Below are positions 55,301 to 64,000 of a stretch of DNA of 64,000 nucleotides, in pieces (the stretch's first letter is position 1; each line of letters starts with the position of its first letter). The stretch spans positions 4,456,211 through 4,520,210 of the forward strand of contig CAXIPT010000004.1 of the NCBI GenBank assembly GCA_964030475.1, in the 5' to 3' direction. The DNA is from Tethya wilhelma (taxonomy: Eukaryota > Porifera > Demospongiae > Tethyida > Tethyidae). The notes beneath the pieces were generated by a model. The model saw only the letters and a list, made by a program, of their open reading frames with translations, searched no databases and was not told the DNA's origin. The translations under genes and the position numbers were made by a program.

Positions 55301-58300
55301 AACATTATACCATTTCATTTTCAATATCACCCCTTTACTGTTTACAGAGGCAGCCAATGTTAATGTCATCTCTTAGGACCCGTACATCAGTGATGGGCAG
55401 AATGTCCCTAAGGACTCGCAATCCTCTTTCAAAAACCATTCAACTCTTAAGATGAGCAACTTTACACCCAAACTGAGAGGTTAGTAACCAACAACGTTAT
55501 ACCATTTTATTTTCAATATCACTCCTCTACTGTTTAAGAAAACAGCCAATGTTAATGTCGTCTCTTAGGACCCATACAGTAGTTATTGGTTACATTGTCT
55601 AAATAAGAATGATGTGAGCAACTTGACAGTGTGTTTTTATCTTCTGTTTCAGTATTCGTCTTTCTTTGTAGCAATGATCTATTAGAGCATGATAGTAGAA
55701 ATTGCAGTGTTTGACGTCCCTAAGGACTCGCGGGTCTTCTTCGAAAACCAGTCGACTCTTAAGACGAGCAACTTTACACCCAAACTTAGAGGTTAGTAAC
55801 CAACAACATTATACCATTTCATTTTCAATATCACTCCTCTACTGTTTACAGAGGCAGCCAATGTTAATGTCGTCTCTTAGGACCCGCACAACAGTGGTGG
55901 GCAGAATGTCCCTAAGGACTCGCAGATCTCTTTTGAAACCTTTTCACTGTTAAGATGAGCAACTTTATAGCCAAACTTAGAGGTTAGTAACCAACAACAT
56001 TATACCATTTTATTTTCAATATCACTCCTCTACGGTTTAAGAAAGCATCTAATGTTAATGTCGTCTCTTAGGACCCGTACAACAGTGATTGGCAGAATGT
56101 CCCTAAGGACTCGCAGGTCTCCTTCGAAAACCAGTCGACTCTTAAGACAATCAACTTTACACCCAAATTCAGAGGTTAGTAACCAACAACATTATACCAT
56201 TTTTTTGTCAATATCACTCCTCTACTGTTTACAGAGGCAACCAATGTTAATGTCGTCTCTTAGGACCCGTACAACAGTGATTGGCAGAATGTCCCTAAGG
56301 ACTCGCAGATCTCTTTTGAAACCTTTTCACTGTTAAGATGAGCAACTTTGTAGCCAAACTTAGAGGTTAGTAACCAACAACATTATACCATTTTATTTTC
56401 AATATCACTCCTCTACCGTTTAAGAAAGCATCTAATGTTAATGTCGTCTCTTAGGACCCGTACAGTAATTATAGGTTTTCATTGCCTAAGTAAGAATAAT
56501 GTAAGCAATTTTTGTACTGTGTTTATAACTCCTTTTTCAGTATTTGTGTTGTTTTATAGTAATGATCGAGCGGAGCATGATACTGAAAATTGCTGTGTTT
56601 GCCGTCCCTAAGGACTCGCTGGTCTTCTTCGAAAACCAGTCGACTCTTAAGACGCGCAACTTTACACCCAAATTTAGAGGTTAGTAACGAACAACATTAC
56701 ACCATTTCATTTTTAATATCACTTTTCTATTGTTTACAGAGGCAGCCAATGTTAATGTCGTCTCTTAGGACCCGTACAACAGTGATTGGCTGGCTGTCCC
56801 TAAGGACTCGCTAGTCTCTTTCAAAAACCACTGTACTCTTAAGACAAGCAATTTTACCTCCAAACTAAGAGGTTAGTAACCCAAAACATTTATACAATTT
56901 TCAATATCATTTCTCTGCTGTTTAAGAAAGTATCCAATGTTAATGTCATCTTTTCGGACCCTTACAACAATGATTAGCAGGCTGCCCCTCCATTGTCTAA
57001 GTTAGAGTAATGTAAGTAATGTTATAATTTTACCTTCTGTTTCAGTGTTTGTGTTCTTTTATAGCAATGGTGGAGTGGAGCATGATACTGGAAATTGCTG
57101 TGTTTGCCATCCCTAAGGACTCGCAGGTCTCCTTCGAAAACAAGTTGACTCTTAAGACGAGCAACTTTACACCCAAACTGAGAGGTAAGTATATATATAT
57201 AATCAGCAACATCATACTATTTACTTTTCAATATCACTCCTTTGCTGTTTACAGAGGCATTTAATGTTATAGTGTCGTCTCTTAGGACCCGTACAACATT
57301 GATTGACAGAAGAACTCTAAGAGCTCGTGGAAGTCTCTTTCAAAATCAGAAGACTCTTAAGACGAGCAACTTTACATCCAAACTTAGAGGTTGGTAACCA
57401 ACAACATCATGCCATTTCATTTTTCATATCACTCATCTACTGTTTAAAGAGGCTAATGACATTTTTTAGGACCCTCATAACAGTGATTGGTAGAATGTCC
57501 CTTAGGATTCACAGGTCTCTTTTAAAACCAGTCTACTTTTAAGATGAATAACTTAACATTCAATTGTAGAGATTAGTAAACACAACATTATGCTGTTTCA
57601 TTTTCGATATCACTCCTTTACTGTTTACAGAGGCAGGTGATCATTTTTTAGGACCCATACAACAATGATTGAAAAGACGTACCTAAAGACCTGGTGTTCA
57701 CAAAAACGCTTCACCTTTATGACAATCAAGTTTTGAATTAAAAGTTAGTGGCCATGTATAGCAATCCTTTTTTCTTTATTGATATCTCCTAGGATCCATG
57801 TAGAGATTAGCAGTATGTCCCTGGCTTAATTTTTTTCAAAATCTAGTTTACTTCAGATAAGCATTTGATATCTTAAATATTATAGAGGTTATTGACCTAT
57901 GAAACTGTAAGATTGCTTTGTTCAATTTCACTTTTCTATTCCTATAGAGGCAGTTGAAGTTAATGGCGTCTCTTGTGATCCATACAATGATGATTAGTGT
58001 GCAGAGTCTAAGAGAGAGTATACTGTAAGTAATGTGTGGTTTTTGATTATTTTCTGTTTCAGTGTAAATACATGTTTCTTTGTACTGTGTACAGATCAAG
58101 CTGCATGGGCATGTTACTGGAATTTGAGTAGGCTTCCCTAGGGACTCCTGGTCTTCACAAGAAACTTCTCAACACTATGAATAACTACTCATACTAACTT
58201 AAAAGTTAGTAACCTATAACGTTATATTATTTGATTTTTTTCTTTTTATGTCACTTCTCTGCTCTTTACAGAGGTAGTTTCTTCTTTACAGTAGTGATTG

Positions 58301-58380
58301 GCTGATCACTTCTTCTCCCTTTACAGAGGCAGGTGATGTTCTCTCAGGATCCGTACACAATGCTCTTATTAGAAACACCT
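52375..58380 (+). repeat. Array of about 24 exon-like tandem units, alternating about 190 and 312 bp
   Basis: Each unit contains AATGTTAATGTCGTCTCTTA, GGACCCGTACAACAGTGATT, CCCTAAGGACTCGCAGGTCT, CGAAAACCAGTCGACTCTTA, AAGACGAGCAACTTTACACC and CAAACTTAGAG, then GTTAGTAACC and, 60 nt on, CTGTTTACAG|AGGCAGCC. That gives a 132-nt block (44 codons) between splice-like GT and AG borders. Longer units add about 120 nt with their own GTAAGAATAA and TTCTGTTTCAG borders and an ATGATCGAGCGGAGCATGAT module. Spacings of the motif from 52698 run 285, 191, 188, 305, 195, 306, 187, 190, 313, 185, 315, 190, 312, 190, 195, 187, 315, 189. Units decay toward 57.3-58.4 kb. No frame stays open for long: one frame has a conserved TAG/TAA after GTCGTCTCT, another a TGA in units with AAGATGAGC. 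It is a satellite or a decayed exon array. Confidence 0.85.
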
Positions 58381-58689
58381 CTTAGGCTCTTACTGATGTG
58401 ACATTGGATAGAGACACATTACGTGGTATTACAAGTTTTTTAAGTTTGAAAGTTAGCAAGTTGTGTTGAACACTGCTAGCACTTTTTCCTTTTGTTTATG
58501 TACTTTTCACTTTTTTGCTGTACAGTACAACCTAGATCTGTAACTCATGTTGTTCTTGTTGTGTGAACTATAGATTTGTTGCTGTACGTGTCTATGTGTA
58601 TGTAGAGCAAATTTTGATCTCCCATAATAATTATAATATTATATTATCAGGAGTGCAATAATAACTGTTGACTATATAAGATGAAACAC
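58381..58689. other. Array edge to spacer, no gene
   Basis: Diverged array remnants fade out; nothing else is recognised. Confidence 0.4.
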
Positions 58690-59191
58690 TAAGCTTAAGG
58701 CCTTCTTATACACCCTTGCATGCATCCATTGGTGCATGCATGAGTTAGATCAATGAGGAACAGTATATAGTACATACATGCATGCATTCAGTTCCCCATT
58801 GATCTATATATACATGGTTCCTATACACCCATGCATATACTGGATACATGCACATTGCATAGAATAGGAACTGTATGCATGGGTGTATATAGCAGAACTG
58901 GGTTCATGCAATGCAGATTGAACTGCATATGGATGTATATCATAGGAACAGGGTATATATGCATAGATGAATAGGGAACTGCATGCATGGGTGTATGCAT
59001 GCATGAAGCCGGTTCCTCCACTTTGTGCTTGCACTCAATATAGTTCCCTATGCATAACTTCATTCACCCATGCAGTCCCCCTTGCATGCATGCAGAATTC
59101 CTATACAACCTTTTATACAGTTCCCATTGATCTCCATACACATACACCCAGTTGCTATACATGCATCCTAGCATACCCAGTTGGATCAGTT

Positions 59192-59245
<54 letters not shown>

Positions 59246-59830
59246 TGTGTGTGTGTGCTATAGCAGGGGCCTCTGAGTGCTATAACATCCTATACCCCCT
59301 TCCTATACAACCTTTCATTCAGTTCCCCATGCATTGATCTCCATATACATGCACCCAGTTGCTATACACCCTAGAATACAGTTCCCATTGATCCCCATGC
59401 ATGCACCCAGTTGGGTTAGTTCCTATACACCCATCATACATATGCACACAGTTCCCATTCAGTTCCCCATTGCCGATCTCCTATTCTTCATGCATGCACC
59501 CAGAATTCCTATGCAACCTCTATACAGTTCCCAGATACATGCACCCAGTTGCTATAGATCCTAGACCCATGCATACAGTAACTGTTTCCATTGATCAATT
59601 CCATGCACCTCCATACAGTTCCCAGATACATGCACCCAGTTCCTATAGATCCTAGACCCATACTGTATTACATACAGTAACTGATCAATTCCATGCACCT
59701 CCATACAGTTCCCAGATCAATACAGTTCCTATAGATCCTAGACCCATGCATACAGTAACTGTTTGACTTTCCATTGATCAATTCCATGCATGCATGCACA
59801 AGTTCCTGCATGAACTATTATTATGCACTT
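58690..59830. repeat. Dyad-rich spacer built from CAGTTCC and ATGCATGCA words
   Basis: Motifs such as CAGTTCCTATACACCCATGCATGCA and their inverses recur every 30-60 bp, in both orientations between 58690 and 59060 and mostly one orientation afterwards. AGATCAATG-GGAAC and GTTCC-CATTGATCT form local inverted pairs. A (GT)n run interrupts it at 59194-59258. No coding capacity is credible. Confidence 0.75.
59194..59258. repeat. (GT)n microsatellite
   Basis: Long GT tract followed by CTTGTGTGTGTGTGC. A shorter version starts the duplicated segment at 61581. Confidence 0.95.
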
Positions 59831-60753
59831 TTGACAGGTTGACCTTTGACCTTACACAAAAGTTTAATATGCATGCATGCAAAGCCATTTTGATCATGAT
59901 CATAGATATAAAGGTTAACAATTTTTGTCAGTAATATATTGAATACATACCATACACTTAATACATGTACCCATGCATGCAGTTATTCATTGATCTACTC
60001 AATGCATGCACACAGTTCCTATATACCCATGTATGCACCAAGTTCCTCATCAACTTCATCTCGATCCCTGTCTCCATATCAGTCACTCAAAACATTGATC
60101 TAACTCAGCTAGTATTAAACAACTTCATGCATGAACCTAGTTTAATTCACCAGTTCTCCATCAAACACCCTATGATTGTAGTTCCCATTATAATAGTGAT
60201 AATACATGCACTCAGTTCCCTGTCTGCAGCCAGCTTTATACATGTAGCCATTAACATGTCATGCAATTGCCCAACAAAAACACAACACTTTAAACATAGA
60301 TAGTGCACACATAATTATCTGGCTCACTATGGGGGATATTTTTGAGGAGTGTAGTATAATAAAAATTATACAAGTTAATAGCCAATTGTTTAAGTCTTTC
60401 CTTTCTTCATTGTAGTCATGTGGTTCTGAGCTGTTAGTCGGCAAGGTTCTTCAATCATGACATGCAGTGATTAGAACCATGAATGATACACCAAAATTTA
60501 ATACACAAAAAAAGCAACTACTACCTTAATATCAACACCAGTATTTCCTTTGACATGTGCTACAGTTCCCATAGAATAATATCCAGCTGAACTTTCAATA
60601 TGTCTACCTCTGTAAAACAATAAAGCACAAAACTTTCAAGAAGCACCTCTAAAACAATGCAACCAATTCTAATTCAATCAATACTAGAGGATTTTGCATT
60701 CATTGCAGTCACTATACTTTTATCAACATTCACTAAAATATGTGTGTGCATAC

Positions 60754-60755
<2 letters not shown>
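59831..60755. other. Spacer, no recognisable gene
   Basis: It repeats at 62170-63225 with substitutions and one insertion. No exon is supported. Confidence 0.5.
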
Positions 60756-60829
<74 letters not shown>

Positions 60830-60833
60830 ATAC

Positions 60834-60869
<36 letters not shown>
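60756..60869. repeat. (GT)n microsatellite in two blocks
   Basis: Two GT tracts separated by CATACAG. The corresponding tract at 63226-63270 has a single shorter block. Confidence 0.95.
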
Positions 60870-60871
<2 letters not shown>

Positions 60872-60904
60872 ACGCATGTACATAATAATAATGTTTTTGT
60901 TGGT

Positions 60905-61579
60905 TACTAACCTTCAAATTATAATGTAAAGTTGCTAATCTTAAAGTCGACTGGTTTTTGAAAGACACCTGTGAGTCCTTAGAGACAGCAGATACAGCCC
61001 AGGTCGATCATTGTTGTAAACGAACACGAACACTGAAACAGAATATAAAAAACACACCGTAACATACATACAATTACTCTTACTTAGACATTACACACCT
61101 TTATGGGTCCTAAGAGATGACATCAACATACTCTGCCTCTGTAAACAGTAGAGGAGTGATATTGAAATTAAAATGGTATAATGTTAACTAACCTCCTAGT
61201 TTGGCTACAAAGTTGCTCGTCTTAAGAGTGAAAAGGTTTTCTGAAGAGATCTGTGAGTCCTTAGGGACATTCTGCTCATCACTGTTGTACGGGTCCTAAG
61301 AGACGACATTAACATCGGCTGCTTCTGTAAACAGTAGAGGGGTGATATTGAAAATGAAATGATATAATGTTGTTGGTTACTAACCTCTAAGTTTGGATGT
61401 AAAGTTGCTCGTTTTAAGAGTTAACTATTGCTACAAAGGAAGACGAATACTGAAACAGAAGATAAAAACACACTGTCAAGTTGATCACATCATTCTTATT
61501 TAGACAATGTAACCAATAACTACTGTATGGGTCCTAAGAGACGACATTAACATTGGCTGCTTTCATAAACAGTAGAGGA
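60905..61579 (-). repeat. Inverted segment of the exon-like array (about three units)
   Basis: The reverse complement of CGATTACTAACC..AAGTTGC, TGGTTTTTGAAAGACACCTG and GTCCTAAGAGACGACATTAA matches array units, so this part runs opposite to 52375-58380. It ends at the N at 61580. Confidence 0.85.
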
Positions 61580-61580
61580 N
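61580..61580. other. Assembly join (single N)
   Basis: The array on the left changes to a copy of the spacer from about 59210 on the right. Confidence 0.85.
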
Positions 61581-61581
61581 G

Positions 61582-61612
<31 letters not shown>

Positions 61613-63223
61613 TGTGTGTGTGTGCTATAGCAGGGGCCTCTGAGTGCTATAACATCCTATACCCCCTTCCTATACAACCTTTCATTCAGTTCCCCATGCA
61701 TTGATCTCCATATACATGCACCCAGTTGCTATACACCCTAGAATACAGTTCCCATTGATCTCCATGCATGCACCCTGTTGGGTCAGTTCCTATACACCCA
61801 TCATACATATGCATACAGTTCCCATTCAGTTCCCCATTGCCGATCTCCTATTCTTCATGCATGCACCCAGAATTCCTATGCAACCTCTATACAGTTCCCA
61901 GATACATGCACCCAGTTGCTATAGATCCTAGACCCATGCATACAGTAACTGTTTCCATTGATCAATTCCATGCACCTCCATACAGTTCCCAGATACATGC
62001 ACCCAGTTGCTATGATCCTAGACCCATACTGTGTTACATACAGTAACTGTTTCCATTGATCAATTCCATGCACCTCCATACAGTTCCCAGATCGATACAG
62101 TTCCTATAGATCCTAGACCCATGCATACAGTAACTGTTTGACTTTCCATTGATCAATTCCATGCATGCATGCACAAGTTCCTGCATGAACTATTATAATA
62201 TGCACTTTTGACAGGTTGACCTTTGACCTTACACAAAAGTTTAATATGCATGCATGCAAAGCCATTTGATCATGATCATAGATATAAAGGTTAACAATTT
62301 TTGTCAGTAATATATTGAATACGTACCATACACTTATACATGTACCCATGCAGTTCTTCATTGATCTACTCAATGCATGCATGCACACAGTTCCTATACG
62401 TATACCCATGCATGTATGCACCAAGTTCCTCATCAACTTCATCTCAATCCCTGTCTCCATTATCAGTCACTCAAAACATTGATCTAACTTTGCAGATTCT
62501 ACCTATGCCGTTCAATATTGTAAGTGTGTATATATCCATGCAGTTCTCATGCACATTCATATATGTACACTCAGCTAGTATTAAACAACTTCATGCATGA
62601 ACCTAGTTTAATTCACCAGTTCTCCATCAAACACCCTATGATTGTAGTTCACAATAATTATAATAGTGATAATATATGCACTCAGTTCCCTGTCTGCAGC
62701 CAGCTTTATACATGTAGCCATTAACATGTCATGCAATTGCCCAACAAAAACACAACACTTTAAACATAGATAGTGCACACATAATTATCTGGCTCACTAT
62801 GGGGGATATTTTTGAGGAGTGTAGTATAATAAAAATTATACAAGTTAATAGCCAATTGTTTAAGTCTTTCCTTTCTTCATTGTAGTCATGTGGTTCTGAG
62901 CTGTTAGTCGGCAAGGTTCTTCAATCATGACATGCAGTGATTAGAACCATGAATGATACCTCAGAATTTAATACACACAAAAAGCAACTACTACCTTAAT
63001 ATCAACACCAGTATTTCCTTTGACATGTGCTACAGTTCCCATAGAATAATATCCAGCTGAACTTTCAATATGTCTACCTCTGTAAAACAATAAAGCACAA
63101 AACTTTCAAGAAGCATCTCTAAAACAATGCGACCAATTCTAATTCAATCAATACTAGAGGATTTTGCATTCATTGCAGTCACTATACTTTTATCAACATT
63201 CACTAAAATATGTGTGTGCATAC

Positions 63224-63271
<48 letters not shown>

Positions 63272-63300
63272 ACATGTACATAATAATAATGTTTTTGTTG
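61581..63300. repeat. Second copy of the spacer 59210-60900
   Basis: It matches the first copy with scattered substitutions, a GT-tract length difference and an insertion of about 80 bp near 62490-62570 (CAGATTCTACCTATGCCG...). This looks like an allelic or recent segmental duplicate. Confidence 0.85.
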
Positions 63301-64000
63301 GTTACTAACCTTCAAATTATAATGTAAAGTTGCTAATCTTAAAGTCGACTGGTTTTTGAAAGACACCTGTGAGTCCTTAGAGACAGCAGATACAGCCCAG
63401 GTCGATCATTGTTGTAAACGAACACGAACACTGAAACAGAATATAAAAAACACACCATACAACTACTCTTACTTAGACATTACACACCTTAATGGGTCCT
63501 AAGAGATGACATCAACACACTCTGCCTCTGTAAACAATGTTATAATATTAACTAACCTCCTAGTTTGGCTACAAAGTTGCTCGTCTTAAGAGTGAAAAGG
63601 TTTTCTGAAGAGATCTGTGAGTCCTTAGGGACATTCTGCCAATCACTGTTGTACGGGTCCTAAGAGACGACATAAACATTGGCTGCTTCTGTAAACAGTA
63701 GAAAAGTGATATTGAAAATGAAATGGTACAGTGTTGTTGGTTACCAACCTCTAGGTTTGGGTGTAAAGTTACTCGTCTTAAGAGTCGACTGGTTTTGAAG
63801 AAAACCTGCAAGTCCTTAGGGACGGCAAACACAGCAATTTCCAGTATCATGCTCCACTCGATCATTACTATAAAACAACACAAATACTGAAAAAGGAGTT
63901 ATAAACACATTACAAAAATTGCTTATATTATTCTTACTTAGGCAATGAAAACAAATAATTACTGTACGGGTCCTAAGAGACGACACTAACATTAGATGCT
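63301..64000 (-). repeat. Inverted exon-like array, second copy, running off the window
   Basis: Same order as 60905-61579, continuing further. It includes a long-type unit whose reverse complement carries ATGATCGAGTGGAGCATGAT and TTGCTGTGTTTGCCGTCCCT (about 63825-63870). Confidence 0.85.

Noticed and set aside
56052..56336. 94-codon Arg/Ser-rich frame (SLRTRTTVIGRMSLRTRRS) running through the array
   Set aside because: It exists because unit and spacer lengths are multiples of three. Neighbouring units have a TGA at AAGATGAGC, and the frame runs through the intron-like spacer, so it is not a credible protein.
58690..63300. CRISPR-like array, because of regularly recurring CAGTTCC and ATGCATGCA words
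   Set aside because: Spacing and orientation vary, the words are short, and the genome is eukaryotic.

Overview
The window looks like a repeat-rich invertebrate nuclear genome, most probably a sponge (Porifera). The organism is inferred from gene content and style only: short introns of about 60 bp or more with clear GT..AG borders, a very large animal Pmp-repeat/multi-membrane protein, a proline iminopeptidase exon, and many transposon families (hAT, MULE, pogo, Penelope, Bel/Pao, integrase-type, TTAA and TA MITEs). There are no operons, Shine-Dalgarno sites or other prokaryotic signals. Five isolated N characters (6520, 15882, 21140, 50377, 61580) mark assembly joins, and four of them abut duplicated sequence, so parts of the window are probably haplotype duplications or mis-joins.

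Layout. 0-1 kb: 3' end of a HECT-domain gene. 1-4.2 kb: a hAT-like MITE and a decayed integrase-type element (minus strand) split by a dispersed repeat. 4.6-9.7 kb: dinucleotide arrays, a Tigger-like MITE, a Bel/Pao LTR plus gag fragment, a join, a 1.77-kb TIR element and another dispersed repeat. 9.7-14 kb: a decayed FLYWCH/MULE element with a TTAA MITE nested in it, then a hAT-ended element carrying a second FLYWCH exon. 15.8-18.1 kb: inverted copy of 6.5-8.7 kb. 18.8-20.7 kb: a broken Penelope-like element with a hammerhead-ribozyme-like 3' end. 21.1-23.9 kb: an intact hAT transposase. 25-29 kb: a degenerate endonuclease domain, an OB-fold-like gene, and a palindromic MITE that holds a fragment of that gene. 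29.6-32.3 kb: a nearly intact pogo-type transposase with a PHD-like end. 33.0-38.2 kb: an intact 1746-residue membrane protein, followed at 39.3-41.2 kb by its truncated pseudogene. 44.3-49.9 kb: a multi-exon zinc-finger gene (minus strand), divergent from a proline iminopeptidase first exon (50.05 kb) across a 154-bp promoter gap holding a mini-hairpin. 50.4-52.0 kb: direct copy of 48.5-50.1 kb. 52.4-58.4 kb: an array of about 24 exon-like repeat units. 58.7-64 kb: a dyad-rich spacer and inverted pieces of the same array, present twice around a join.

Probable host genes are few: the HECT end, the Pmp-like membrane protein, the zinc-finger gene and the iminopeptidase exon, with the OB-fold gene uncertain. 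The rest is mostly transposon. Several elements explain each other: the hAT transposase shares terminal sequence with two non-autonomous elements, two MULE copies share subterminal arrays, and several insertions can be ordered in time by nesting.
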